DNA of 64,000 nucleotides from Protaetiibacter mangrovi (lineage in GTDB: Bacteria > Actinomycetota > Actinomycetes > Actinomycetales > Microbacteriaceae). The notes beneath the pieces are model-generated. The model searched no databases. It was not told the DNA's origin and saw only the letters and a list, made by a program, of their open reading frames with translations. Where the stretch lies: positions 434,001-498,000 of the forward strand of contig NZ_JANTHX010000004.1 in NCBI RefSeq assembly GCF_024752305.1. Reading direction: 5' to 3'. Made by a program: the position numbers and the translations under genes. Below are positions 16,888-25,901 of this stretch, one piece after another (position 1 is the stretch's first letter; each line of letters begins with the position of its first letter).

Positions 16888-16890
16888 CCG

Positions 16891-19716
16891 TCACTCGGCC
16901 GAGCGGCGCGAGACCCAGGCGGCCACCTCGGCGCGTCGCGACATGCCGAGCTTGGCCAGGATGTGCTCGATGTGCGCCGACGCGGTCTTCGGCGAGATCA
17001 CCAGCCGCTCCGCGATCTCGCGATTCGTCGCGCCCGCCGAGACGAGCGCCGCGACCTCGAACTCGCGGGCCGTGAGCGGTCCGGTCGAGCCGGGCGCGTC
17101 GGCGTCCAGCCGCACGGATGCCGCCATCCGCGCCAGCAGGGGAGCGTCGGCCTCCTCGGCGCGGCGCCGCGCCTCCGCGACGAGTCTCGCGGCCTCTCCG
17201 AGCCGCCGGGCGCGGGCCGCACAGCGGGCGAGGTCGAGCTGCGCCTGCACGCCCTCCCACATCCGGCCCCGGGCGAGCCACGCCGCGGCCGCGGACTCGA
17301 GCAGCGGCCGGGCGGTGTTGGTGCGCCCCTCGGCGAGCTGGAGCACCCCCTCGGCGTGGTCGAGCGCGGGCAGGGTGCCGGGGATGCCGCGGTGCCGCAC
17401 GAGCGACCCCGCGCGGTCGAGCCACTCGCGGGCCCCCTCGTGGTCGCGGGCGGCGAGACGGGCGCGCACCCCGGTCAGCACGAACGGGAACAGGTAGGCG
17501 GCGTCGTCGACGGCCGCGGACTCGCGGTACCCGTCCTCCACGAAACCGATCGCGGCATCCGGATCGCCGCCGTGCAGCGCCGCCTCGGCGAGCCCCCAGA
17601 GGGCGGGGCTCACCCGCTGCAGCTCCTCCATCCGCCGTCCGAGTTCGAGGGAACGTCGCAGGTGCTCGCGGGCCAGGTCGAGGCGCCCGCGGGCGAGCTC
17701 CACGTAGCCGAGCACCTTGAGGGCCTCGATCTCGGTGGTGATGCCGTGACCATCCGCCAGCGCGCGCTGCGCGTCGCGCTCCGCGCCGGGGGCACCGGTC
17801 GCCCAGCGCACGTGACCCCGATGGGCGCGCAGATAGTGGTGGTCGTTCCAGCGCTCGGCCGCCGCGGTGAACTCGAGGCCCTCGTCGAGCCAGCGCGTCG
17901 CGATCCCGTACTCGACGAGCACGGATGCGGAGGTCGCGATCATCCGCCGGGCACGCACGGCGGCCGCCTCGTGCTCGGTGCCCGCCTCGCGGATGACGCC
18001 CTCGAGTAGCTCCCAGCCCTCGGTCCGACCCGCGAACACCTGGACCGCTCCGAGGGTCGCCTGCACGTCGAGCCTGGCCGCGGGGTCGGCGTCGCGCTCC
18101 AGGCGGGTGAGCGCCTGCTGGCCGATGTCGATCGAGGCGTCGAGTCGCCGGGCGAGCATGTAGGCGGCCGCCTCGGCGCCGAGCAGGCGGCCCCACGCCG
18201 CGTCGCCGCCACCGCCGGGTGTCGCCTCGAGCCATCCGCGCGCCTCGGCGGCGAGGCCGATCCGCTGGGCGAGGTCGTCGCCGAGCAGGTGCCGCATCGC
18301 CATCAGCGGGGCCACGAGGGCCGCCGCACGGTCGACGTCGCCGACCTCCCGCAGCCGACGGATCGCATCCTCGAAGCGTGTCGCGGCGGCGGAGCTGTCG
18401 TCGATCGCCGCGAGCTCCGCGGCGCTGCAGGCGGTCAGCCGCGCGAGCTCCGCGGGGTCGACGTCGGCGGGCGCGGTGCGCAGCGCGCGGGAGTAGAGAT
18501 CGGCGGCCTCGCGGTGCGCGGAGATGCCGGCGGCCGCGTCGGCCGCGCGGACGGCATGGGGGAAGGCCCGCTCGGGGAGTCCCGCGAGCTCGTACTGCTC
18601 GGAGAGGTAGGAGGCGCGAAGCCCCGCCCGCTCGGATGCCGCGGCGACCGCTTCGTGCAGGCGCCGTCGCCGCGTCACCGGGATCTCCTCGTAGAGGGCG
18701 TCCCGCAGCAGGGCGTGCCGGTAGTCGTACTTCGTCGCCGACAGCCGCTCGAGAAGGTGCTCGTCGCAGAGGTTGCGCAGCCGCTCCTCCAGCTCGTCGT
18801 CGCCGCGACCGCCCAGGATGTCGAGCAGCAGCGGGAACTCGAACGAGCATCCGATCACCGCGGCGGCCTCGGCCACGGTCTGCACCTCGGCGGGCAGCCC
18901 GGATGCGCGCTGCCGCACCGCCTCGGCGATGGTGTCGGGCACGAGGTGGGCGTCGCCGGCGGCGATGAGCTCCTCCACGTACAACGGGATGCCGTTGCTG
19001 CGCGTGAGCAGATCCTCGAGCAGCGCCGCGCTCGGCACCTCGCCGAGCAGCGACTCCGCCAGCCGGGCGGTGCCGTCCGCGTCGAGTGGGGCGAGCGGCG
19101 CCTCCTCGGCGAAGCGCTGGGCAAGCAGGTGGCTGCGCCAGACGGCGAGCGACGACCCCGGGCGCACCTCGTCGCTGCGGTAGGTCGCGACGACGAGTGC
19201 CGGGGCCCGGCGCACGAGGGGCGCGACGCGCTCCAGCACGTCGAGGCTCAACTCGTCCGCCCAGTGGAGGTCCTCGATGCGCAGCAGCGTCGCCTCCCCG
19301 GTCAGCACCTCCAGCACGAGGTCGGCGAGGTCGGCGACCAGGATGCGGTAGCGCCGGGCGGCGTCGCCCGAGGTGTCGTCGGCGCGCACCCGCGTCGCCA
19401 GGGCATCCGCCGGCTCGCCGCGCCCCGACTGGCGCAGGGCACGGGCGAGGTCGAACAGCACGGCGCCTGGGAATTCGGTGTCCTTCGGCCAGGCACGTGT
19501 CGTCAGGGTGGCGACGTCGGGGAGGCGACTGGCGATCTCGTCGAGCATCCGCGACTTGCCGATCCCCGCCTCGCCCGCGACCAGCAGGAACTGGCCGTCG
19601 CCGGCCGCCGCCTCGGCCCAGCGCCGCTCGGCGAGCGCGAGCACGTCGTCGCGGCCGACGAGCTCGGCGCGCACCCGGGCAGGTCGCCGGTCTGCGGTGG
19701 GGGATTCCGCGGTCAC
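16891..19716 (-). CDS. Large LuxR-family ATPase regulator (LAL type)
   Basis: A 941-aa STAND-type transcriptional regulator. The N-terminal AAA-like ATPase has Walker A VAGEAGIGKSRML and a Walker B-like LLRIEDLHWADELSLDVLERV. The middle ~500 residues are helical and TPR-like (AALHGGDPDAAIGFVEDGY and similar). The C-terminus is a LuxR HTH: LTAREFEVAALVSAGATNRE followed by IAERLVISPKTASAHIEHI. Such regulators usually activate a nearby catabolic or secondary-metabolism cluster, but none is present, so the target is unknown. The GTG at 19,714-19,716 lies 7 nt after a TATGCT -10 box on the minus strand, so the mRNA appears leaderless. Confidence 0.88.
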   Translation of the reverse strand: MTAESPTADRRPARVRAELVGRDDVLALAERRWAEAAAGDGQFLLVAGEAGIGKSRMLDEIASRLPDVATLTTRAWPKDTEFPGAVLFDLARALRQSGRGEPADALATRVRADDTSGDAARRYRILVADLADLVLEVLTGEATLLRIEDLHWADELSLDVLERVAPLVRRAPALVVATYRSDEVRPGSSLAVWRSHLLAQRFAEEAPLAPLDADGTARLAESLLGEVPSAALLEDLLTRSNGIPLYVEELIAAGDAHLVPDTIAEAVRQRASGLPAEVQTVAEAAAVIGCSFEFPLLLDILGGRGDDELEERLRNLCDEHLLERLSATKYDYRHALLRDALYEEIPVTRRRRLHEAVAAASERAGLRASYLSEQYELAGLPERAFPHAVRAADAAAGISAHREAADLYSRALRTAPADVDPAELARLTACSAAELAAIDDSSAAATRFEDAIRRLREVGDVDRAAALVAPLMAMRHLLGDDLAQRIGLAAEARGWLEATPGGGGDAAWGRLLGAEAAAYMLARRLDASIDIGQQALTRLERDADPAARLDVQATLGAVQVFAGRTEGWELLEGVIREAGTEHEAAAVRARRMIATSASVLVEYGIATRWLDEGLEFTAAAERWNDHHYLRAHRGHVRWATGAPGAERDAQRALADGHGITTEIEALKVLGYVELARGRLDLAREHLRRSLELGRRMEELQRVSPALWGLAEAALHGGDPDAAIGFVEDGYRESAAVDDAAYLFPFVLTGVRARLAARDHEGAREWLDRAGSLVRHRGIPGTLPALDHAEGVLQLAEGRTNTARPLLESAAAAWLARGRMWEGVQAQLDLARCAARARRLGEAARLVAEARRRAEEADAPLLARMAASVRLDADAPGSTGPLTAREFEVAALVSAGATNREIAERLVISPKTASAHIEHILAKLGMSRRAEVAAWVSRRSAE

Positions 19717-19824
19717 GACGTGAGCATAGGAGCGCTGACGCGCGGGCGACATAGGTCGATCGACCGATGTTGCGGGGAGGTGCGCACGCGGAGCGTGGGG
19801 ACACCGAACGGAAGGAGCGTCCCC

Positions 19825-20073
19825 ATGGCGCGATTCATGGATGTCCACGACGGATTCGTGGGCGTGACCAAGCAGCAGCTTGAGGCGGCCCACGAGGCCG
19901 ACCTGGCGATCGAGGGCGAGGAGGGCGTGCACTTCGAGCGCGCCTGGCTCGACCCCGACTCGGGCAAGGTGTTCTGCCTGTCGACCGGGCCGTCGCGTGA
20001 GGCGGTGATGCGCATCCACGAGCGCGCCGGCCACCCCACCGCCCAGGTCTACGAGCTGCCGATCGAGGTATGA
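19825..20073 (+). CDS. DUF4242 / SCO4226-like small protein
   Basis: An 82-aa protein of the DUF4242 family. It has ARFMDVHDGFVGVTKQQLEA at the N-terminus, then a Cys in GKVFCLSTGPSREAVMRIHE and a conserved HPTAQVYELPIEV end. The Streptomyces relative SCO4226 was described as nickel-binding, but metal binding here is inference. The ATG has a strong GGAAGGAG ribosome site. It overlaps the next small ORF as ATGA. Confidence 0.7.
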   Translation: MARFMDVHDGFVGVTKQQLEAAHEADLAIEGEEGVHFERAWLDPDSGKVFCLSTGPSREAVMRIHERAGHPTAQVYELPIEV

Positions 20074-20216
20074 CCACCTCGGCAGACTGTCGTGCGGAGC
20101 GCCGTCGTCGTCGGCGTGCGCTCCGCACGGAGCGGAGGCTGCGGAGGAATGCGCTGCGCGCCCGTCAGGAACGGCAACAGCTCACGACGCTGCGCTGGTT
20201 CGCGCGCGGCGGGTGA
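20070..20216 (+). CDS. Possible 48-aa arginine-rich protein
   Basis: A short ORF whose ATG overlaps the stop of the DUF4242 gene (ATGA). It encodes 48 residues, about a third of them Arg (CRAERRRRRRALRTERRLRR), ending in TTLRWFARGG. The overlap suggests coupled translation and the composition suggests nucleic-acid binding, but this could also be a chance open frame in GC-rich DNA. Confidence 0.35.
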   Translation: MTTSADCRAERRRRRRALRTERRLRRNALRARQERQQLTTLRWFARGG

Positions 20217-20318
20217 GTGCGTCTGGCTTGTCGGGCATCGCCGGGGACGTATTGACCCTCAATTCCTTGTCGGGAAAGCTACCCCTGATTGATCTTGACC
20301 ATCGGCTGGGGGTAATTG

Positions 20319-22595
20319 GTGACCGAATCGAACTCTGAGACCGGGCCGCAGTTCGAGAAGCGTGTACTGGCACTAGCGCGAGCAATCCATGACCCCCTTG
20401 GCACCCAGGGTGCCGAGATCTACGAGGGCCGAGAGCGCGACTCGGTCTTTACCAATGAAAGCCAGGTTCACGTCTACGAAGTGACGACGCTGCGCACCAA
20501 GGAGAAGGCCGAATACGACGGCCAGAAACTCGTCGACATGATGAAATCTCTCGCGGCGAAGCCGGAGAATCTCTATCGGTCCGTCAATGGCTGGTTTGTT
20601 ACTCGCGAGGAACCGACACCTGAGCAGCGGACCGTGATCCAGGCGTTGGCGAAGAAGAATGCCCTACCTCTGAAGGCAATCAGTGCAAGCACGCTATTGC
20701 AGAGAATCTGCAACTCCGAGCTCTACCTTCAGCAGCGTGACAGTGCGCCCTTTGGGAGTCTCGCGTACGCGCCGGCGGCCAGCGGCGCGGGATTTCGCGT
20801 CGACGTTGACTTCGAGACGATCGGGAATGGTCCGCGAAGCGTGGGCAACGTGTCGGACGCGTTGCTAGGCGGCCGACACATCGTACTAACGGGCGATTTT
20901 GGTGTCGGCAAGAGTCACGGACTCCGCGAGATATACCGATCGCTGCGCCGTGATCACTTCCGCGGGAATAAGCTCACGCGCTTCCCCGTCCATATCAACC
21001 TTCGCGATTGCGTCGGGCTTCGAACCCCGGCGGAAATATTTCGCCGTCATGCGGAGGACATCGGCTTTGTTGAGGAGCGAAGCCTAATTTCCGCTTGGCG
21101 TTCAGGTGGGGTTGTGTTGCTTCTCGACGGATTCGACGAGATCGTCCCGGTTCGTTGGATGGGGAATGCCGCCGATCTCCGGGAGGTCCGCTGGGAGGCG
21201 ATGGCACCGATACGTCGACTCGTTGAAGAGACCCCAGAAGGTACTGGCATCATCATCTGCGGACGACCCAACTATTTCTCGACGAACGACGAGATGAAAG
21301 TTGCTTTGGGGTTCGACTCCCGCGCCGACTCGATCTTCCTCGCGGACTTTGACCACGGCCAGATAGCTGAGTACCTACAGAAGGCAAGCGTGGATTGGCA
21401 GGTACCCGACTGGATACCGGGACGTCCACTCCTCCTCGGGTATCTCGCGAGCATGCATGAGGTGAGTGGCGACTCTGAGGAGATGGATCGTTCGGTCGCC
21501 TGGCGGCAATTGCTGCAGGCGATATGCCAGCGGGAGTCGCGCATGTTTGCGGCGGTTCGTGCCGAGACCATCGAGGCGATCGTTGCGAGAGTTGCGACTC
21601 TGGCGCGGTCTGCCGGAAATGAGATTGGTCCAATCGGGATGGACCTCATGCGGGCAGCATTCATCGCGGTAAACAACAGGCAGCCAGACGAGGAGGGCCT
21701 CCAGCTCTTGCTCCGGCTGCCGGGCCTTTCAGTCGACGGTGGAAGTCCAGACGAATCTCGCGTCTTCGTTGACCTAGACCTCGCTGATACGGCGTACGGG
21801 ATTGATCTCGCCGGATATCTTTCGGCACCACACGCCGAGCACCCGCTCAAGAGCGTGGCGTCCTGGGTTTCCGCTGCAAGCGACCTGGGGGTGGCGGTTG
21901 CAAGCGACGTTGCGACGGAGAACGGTGTCACCGGCGCGGCGGTGCTGGCTGTGGCCAAGACGCGCGACAGTTCCGGACAGTTCGATGCGATTCTTGCTGA
22001 TGTGCTGCGTGTCGCCGAAAAGCAAGGCGTCGACGAAGACCGCCTGAAGCAGGACTACCTCGTAGAGGGCGTCATCTTTGACGAATTGGAGTTGTCCGGT
22101 GAGGAACATGTGCTCGGCTATGTTCGCTTTCAGGACTGCATATTTCACAGCGTCGACCTAAGCGCTGTGGAGCAGGGCGGCAGCTATCCGGTATTCAAGC
22201 GTGGCTTGATTGGGCTCCTCAATGGAGTCACCGCCGTGCCTTCGTGGCTAGAAGACTCGTTCGTCGACGTTGAAATCGAGCGCTTCAGTAGTAGCTCGCA
22301 GACGACATCAGGCATCATGCAACTCAACCTCAGCCCTCTCGACAAGATCGCTCTATCCATCCTCAAAAAAATCTACGGACAAAGAGGCACTGGGCGGAAG
22401 GAGGGAGCGCTTTCGAGAGGGCTTGACTTGAGTCTACGAGAGCAAGTTCCTGGCGTGATATCGGAAATGATTTCAGCGGGCTGGATTCAAAAAAATACAG
22501 CTGGCAAGAGCATCATCTATGTCCCGGTGAAGTCCAGACGGAGCGAGGCGCTGCAGGCACTTGAGGCTCCGGGAGATTTTCGACTTCGGCGGTAA
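20319..22595 (+). CDS. NACHT-domain STAND NTPase, probable antiphage defence protein
   Basis: A 758-aa protein. Residues 1-140 resemble a restriction-endonuclease-like fold, with an acidic position in RERDSVF and VHVYEVTTLRTKEKAEYDG in place of the usual E-x-K, so its nuclease activity is uncertain. A NACHT NTPase follows: Walker A GDFGVGKS (~192-199), Walker B VVLLLDGFDEI (~265-275) and a downstream sensor strand IIICGRPNYF. The C-terminal ~300 residues are unrecognised and end in a winged-helix-like region (~670-745). Bacterial NACHT proteins of this type act as single-gene antiphage sensors and effectors. The GTG at 20,319 follows CTGGGGG. Base and codon use (ATA, TTT, AAA, CTA codons) differ strongly from both neighbours, implying transfer. 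Confidence 0.82.
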   Translation: MTESNSETGPQFEKRVLALARAIHDPLGTQGAEIYEGRERDSVFTNESQVHVYEVTTLRTKEKAEYDGQKLVDMMKSLAAKPENLYRSVNGWFVTREEPTPEQRTVIQALAKKNALPLKAISASTLLQRICNSELYLQQRDSAPFGSLAYAPAASGAGFRVDVDFETIGNGPRSVGNVSDALLGGRHIVLTGDFGVGKSHGLREIYRSLRRDHFRGNKLTRFPVHINLRDCVGLRTPAEIFRRHAEDIGFVEERSLISAWRSGGVVLLLDGFDEIVPVRWMGNAADLREVRWEAMAPIRRLVEETPEGTGIIICGRPNYFSTNDEMKVALGFDSRADSIFLADFDHGQIAEYLQKASVDWQVPDWIPGRPLLLGYLASMHEVSGDSEEMDRSVAWRQLLQAICQRESRMFAAVRAETIEAIVARVATLARSAGNEIGPIGMDLMRAAFIAVNNRQPDEEGLQLLLRLPGLSVDGGSPDESRVFVDLDLADTAYGIDLAGYLSAPHAEHPLKSVASWVSAASDLGVAVASDVATENGVTGAAVLAVAKTRDSSGQFDAILADVLRVAEKQGVDEDRLKQDYLVEGVIFDELELSGEEHVLGYVRFQDCIFHSVDLSAVEQGGSYPVFKRGLIGLLNGVTAVPSWLEDSFVDVEIERFSSSSQTTSGIMQLNLSPLDKIALSILKKIYGQRGTGRKEGALSRGLDLSLREQVPGVISEMISAGWIQKNTAGKSIIYVPVKSRRSEALQALEAPGDFRLRR

Positions 22596-22600
22596 CCGCG

Positions 22601-23242
22601 TCAGACCCAGTCGCCGGTGGCGAGGTACTGCACCTTCTTGGCGATCGACACGGCGTGGTCGGCGAAGCGCTCGTGGTAGCGCGAGGCGAGGGTCGCGTCG
22701 ACGGTGTCGACCGTCTCGCCCTTCCAGGTCTCGCCGAGCACCTTGTCGAACACGGCGAGGTGCAGCGCGTCGACCTTGTCGTCCTCGTTGCGGATGTGCT
22801 CGGCGATCGCCGTGTCCTCGGTCTCGAGCAGCTCGGTGAGCTTGCGGGCGATCTCGACGTCGAGCGCCCCCATCTCGCGGAAGGTCGAGCGCAGGCCCTT
22901 CGGCACGACCTTCTCCGGGAAGCGGTAGCGGGCGAGTTGGGCGATGTGCTCGGCCATGTCGCCCATCCGCTCGAGCGACGCCGAGATCCGCAGGGCGCTC
23001 ACCACGATGCGCAGGTCGCGGGCGACCGGCTGCTGGCGGGCGAGGATCGTGATGGCCAGCTCGTCGAGCTCGGTCGCGAGCGCGTCGATCTTCTGGTCGT
23101 CCTCGATGACCGTCTCGGCGAGCGCGACGTCCGATTCGTTGAACGCGCGCGTGGCGTTGTCGATCGAGTCGGCCACGAGTGTGGAGATCTCGACGAGGCG
23201 CTCCTGCACCTCACGCAGTTCCTGCTGGAACACCTCGCGCAT
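22601..23242 (-). CDS. phoU: Phosphate transport regulator PhoU
   Basis: A 213-aa all-helical protein of two PhoU repeats. Each carries the metal-binding-type sequence, for example ASLERMGDMAEHIAQLARY in the first and SRYHERFADHAVSIAKKVQY in the second. PhoU links the Pst transporter to the SenX3/RegX3 signalling pair and restrains the response when phosphate is plentiful. It is divergent from senX3. Its stop is 5 nt from the stop of the NACHT gene, so that islet was inserted immediately beside phoU. Confidence 0.96.
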   Translation of the reverse strand: MREVFQQELREVQERLVEISTLVADSIDNATRAFNESDVALAETVIEDDQKIDALATELDELAITILARQQPVARDLRIVVSALRISASLERMGDMAEHIAQLARYRFPEKVVPKGLRSTFREMGALDVEIARKLTELLETEDTAIAEHIRNEDDKVDALHLAVFDKVLGETWKGETVDTVDATLASRYHERFADHAVSIAKKVQYLATGDWV

Positions 23243-23342
23243 CGGATCTGATCCTTTCCCCGCCGGGTTCTGTGCCCGGCATTCGTCGGCATGCGGCGGC
23301 CCGGGTCCCCGGGCGACCGCCGTGCAACCGTCCCGCGGGAAG

Positions 23343-23375
23343 GTTAACGAGCGGTGTCCGGGCCGTGAACTTCCC
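23343..23375 (+). promoter_or_regulatory. Possible degenerate PHO box between phoU and senX3
   Basis: Three consecutive 11-nt units, GTTAACGAGCG, GTGTCCGGGCC and GTGAACTTCCC, keep the GT start and 11-nt phasing of the clear pstS PHO box, but only the outer two resemble the consensus. Autoregulation of phoU or senX3-regX3 would fit the biology. The remaining bases of the 200-nt gap show only the senX3 -10 box. Confidence 0.35.
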
Positions 23376-23442
23376 TGTAAGGGATGTCGAGACCTCCGGC
23401 GTCCGACATTCGGTCCTCTTCGGCCCGCCCTAATCTAGTCCC

Positions 23443-24600
23443 ATGGACGCCGCTTGGCTCGTGCCCGCCGCCCTGGGCTTCGGGCTGCTGGTCGGCGTCG
23501 GCGGCGCGGCGGCGGTCGTCGCCGCCCATGCGCGCGGCCAGCGCGCCGCCGCGGTCGTCACCCCCTCCGTGCCCGACGGCGTCGAGGAGGTCATCGACGC
23601 GCTCGAGACCGCGGGCATCGTGCTCGACTCCTCCAACAACGTCGTCAGCTGCTCGACCGCCGCCGTGGCGCTCGGGCTGGTCTGGAACCACACCCTCGTG
23701 CACCAGGAGCTCGTCTCGCTCGTCGACCGCGTGCGCTCCGAGGGCTCGGCCGCGAACGAGGAGATGCAGCTGCCGCGCGGCCCGTTCGGCGACGCCCAGG
23801 TGCACCTGCTCGTGCGCGCCGCCCCGCTCGGCGCCCGCTTCGTGCTGGTGCTCGCCGACGACCGCACCGAGGCGTACCGCCTCGAGGACGTGCGGCGCGA
23901 CTTCGTCGCGAACATCTCGCACGAGCTGAAGACGCCGATCGGGGCCATCGGGCTGCTGGCCGAGGCGCTCGAGTCGGCCGCCGACGAGCCGGATGAGGTG
24001 CGCCGCTTCGCGAAGCGCCTCACGATCGAGGCGGAGCGGCTGCGCACGCTGACGCACGAGATCATCGAGTTGAGCCGCCTGCAGGCCGCCGACGCCCTCG
24101 AGCACGCGGAGCGGGTGAACGTGGACTCGGTCGTGGCGCAGGCCGTCGACGCCAATCGGGTCGCGGCCGAGTCGCACCGCATCACGATCGTGGCGCAGGC
24201 CGACGCGACGGCGGTCGTCTGGGGCGACGAGTCGATGCTCGTGACCGCCGTGCACAACCTCATCGCCAACGCCATCCAGTACTCGCCGGACGGCACCCGC
24301 GTCGGCGTCGGCGTCGCCCGTCGCGACGGCGCGATCGAGATCGCGGTCACCGACCAGGGCGTCGGCATCCCCGAGTCCGAGCGCGACCGCGTCTTCGAGC
24401 GCTTCTTCCGCGTCGACTCCGCGCGCAGTCGCCAGACCGGCGGCACCGGCCTCGGCCTCGCCATCGTCAAGCACGTGGTGCAGAACCACGGCGGCGACGT
24501 GCGCGTGTGGTCGCAGCAGGGCCGCGGCTCGACGTTCACCATCCGTCTACCGGAGGCCGCCCCGGCCGCCGCCGCACCATCCCGTGGAGCCCCCTCGTGA
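23443..24600 (+). CDS. senX3: Phosphate-sensing histidine kinase SenX3/PhoR
   Basis: A 385-aa membrane kinase. An N-terminal hydrophobic region (~5-29) is followed by a PAS-like domain, the phospho-acceptor motif FVANISHELKTPIGAIGLLA, and a catalytic domain with HNLIANAIQYS (N box), VTDQGVGIPESE (G1) and GTGLGLAIVKHV (G2). It phosphorylates RegX3 when phosphate is scarce. A TAATCT -10 at 23,431-23,436 lies 6 nt before the ATG, so the operon is probably leaderless. The GTG of regX3 overlaps its stop. Confidence 0.95.
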   Translation: MDAAWLVPAALGFGLLVGVGGAAAVVAAHARGQRAAAVVTPSVPDGVEEVIDALETAGIVLDSSNNVVSCSTAAVALGLVWNHTLVHQELVSLVDRVRSEGSAANEEMQLPRGPFGDAQVHLLVRAAPLGARFVLVLADDRTEAYRLEDVRRDFVANISHELKTPIGAIGLLAEALESAADEPDEVRRFAKRLTIEAERLRTLTHEIIELSRLQAADALEHAERVNVDSVVAQAVDANRVAAESHRITIVAQADATAVVWGDESMLVTAVHNLIANAIQYSPDGTRVGVGVARRDGAIEIAVTDQGVGIPESERDRVFERFFRVDSARSRQTGGTGLGLAIVKHVVQNHGGDVRVWSQQGRGSTFTIRLPEAAPAAAAPSRGAPS

Positions 24601-25280
24601 CCCGCATCCTCATCGTCGAAGACGAGCCCTCGCTCGCCGAACCCCTCGCCTTCCTGCTCGGCCGCGAGGGCTACGACACGGTCATCGCCGGCGACGGCCG
24701 CGCGGCGCTCGCCGAGTTCGACCGCGGCGGAGCCGACCTCGTGCTGCTCGACCTCATGCTGCCGGGCCTCTCCGGCACCGAGGTGTGCCGCGAGCTGCGC
24801 AGCCGCTCGAGCGTGCCGATCATCATGCTGACGGCGAAGGACTCCGAAGTCGACATCGTGGTGGGGCTGGAGCTCGGCGCCGACGACTACGTCACGAAGC
24901 CCTACTCGAGCCGCGAGCTGCTCGCCCGGATCCGGGCGGTGCTGCGCCGCCGCGTCGAGATCGAGGAGGACCCGATCGAGGCGGTGCTGGAGGCCGGCCC
25001 GGTGCGTATGGACATCGAACGGCACGCGGTGTCGGTCGACGGCACCGAGGTCGCGATGCCGCTCAAGGAGTTCGAGCTGCTCGAATTCCTGCTGCGGAAT
25101 GCCGGACGGGTGCTCACGCGGGGGCAGCTCATCGACCGCATCTGGGGCTCCGACTACTTCGGCGACACCAAGACCCTCGACGTGCACATCAAGCGCATCC
25201 GGGCGAAGATCGAGCCCGACCCGTCGAACCCGAAGCTGCTCGTGACGGTGCGCGGACTGGGCTACCGCTTCGAGCACTGA
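24597..25280 (+). CDS. regX3: Phosphate response regulator RegX3/PhoP
   Basis: A 227-aa OmpR-family regulator. The receiver starts TRILIVEDEPSLAEPLA, with the phospho-acceptor Asp in LVLLDLMLPGLSG and the conserved Thr and Lys in MLTAKDS and YVTKPY. The C-terminal wHTH reads MPLKEFELLEFLLRNAGRV with TKTLDVHIKRIRAKIE. The GTG overlaps the senX3 TGA (GTGA), giving translational coupling. The expected target is the PHO box upstream of pstS at 6.3 kb. Confidence 0.95.
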   Translation: MTRILIVEDEPSLAEPLAFLLGREGYDTVIAGDGRAALAEFDRGGADLVLLDLMLPGLSGTEVCRELRSRSSVPIIMLTAKDSEVDIVVGLELGADDYVTKPYSSRELLARIRAVLRRRVEIEEDPIEAVLEAGPVRMDIERHAVSVDGTEVAMPLKEFELLEFLLRNAGRVLTRGQLIDRIWGSDYFGDTKTLDVHIKRIRAKIEPDPSNPKLLVTVRGLGYRFEH

Positions 25281-25299
25281 GCGGCGCGGTACGCGCCGC
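25281..25299. terminator. Hairpin between convergent regX3 and a lipoprotein gene
   Basis: GCGGCGCG at 25,281-25,288 pairs with CGCGCCGC at 25,292-25,299 around a 3-nt loop, directly after the regX3 stop. It could end transcription from either side, although there is no clear T-run. Confidence 0.45.
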
Positions 25300-25304
25300 C
25301 CGGC

Positions 25305-25772
25305 TCAGTTCGCGGGCAGCAGGTCGGCGTATTCCGGCAGCGTCGCGTCGAGCACCGGGATCTGCAGCCCGCTCTGGTCCTTGCTGGTGTGGACGACCGC
25401 GTCGAGCAGGCCGCCGGGCTGCTCGCCGAGCGGGTCGAGGATCACCTCGTCGTCGTCGGAGCCGAACTGCGTGCTGCCGTGGGCATGCGCGGTGGCGTCG
25501 ATCTCGTGGTACTCGCCGTCGACCGACCACTGCAGGGTGAAGTCGATGTCGGCGCCGGTCGTGTTGACGGCGGTGCCGATGAGGCTGCCGGTCTCGCCGT
25601 CGTCGCTGAGCACGAGCACGTTGCGCAGCTCGAGCTCGCCCATCGTGAGGCTGACGCCGTCGCTCGCGTCGTAGGGGTGGCTCGTCTCCGGCGTCATCCA
25701 GAGCGCGCAGCCGGAGAGAGAAAGGACGAGGGCGCCGCTCAGGGCGGTGGCGGCCACGGCACGTGCTCTCAC
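25305..25772 (-). CDS. Predicted lipoprotein, function unknown
   Basis: A 155-aa secreted lipoprotein with an N-terminal basic and hydrophobic signal ending in the lipobox LSGC near residue 19. The mature part looks beta-rich, with LELRNVLVLSDDGETGSLIG and VNTTGADIDFTLQWSVDGEY, resembling small immunoglobulin-like lipoproteins, and no catalytic motif is visible. The GTG at 25,770-25,772 has GGAGGA upstream. Longer in-frame starts exist but would place a long hydrophilic region before the signal peptide. It is convergent with regX3 and divergent from carD. Confidence 0.7.
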   Translation of the reverse strand: MRARAVAATALSGALVLSLSGCALWMTPETSHPYDASDGVSLTMGELELRNVLVLSDDGETGSLIGTAVNTTGADIDFTLQWSVDGEYHEIDATAHAHGSTQFGSDDDEVILDPLGEQPGGLLDAVVHTSKDQSGLQIPVLDATLPEYADLLPAN

Positions 25773-25901
25773 GGGGATCCTCCAGATGTAGACGTCGAGC
25801 CCCTCCAGACTAGCGGCAGCCGCGAGGGCCCGACGCCGCCCGGCCCCGGCCGGGGCACCGCCGCTGTGATAAAATGAGAGGTCTGCGGAAGGAACAACTC
25901 C

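Noticed and set aside
20227-20274. Direct repeat CTTGTCGGG (two copies) before the NACHT gene.
   Set aside because: Nine bases at 39-nt spacing is not significant in this composition and shows no matching copy at the other border, so it is not called as an insertion footprint.
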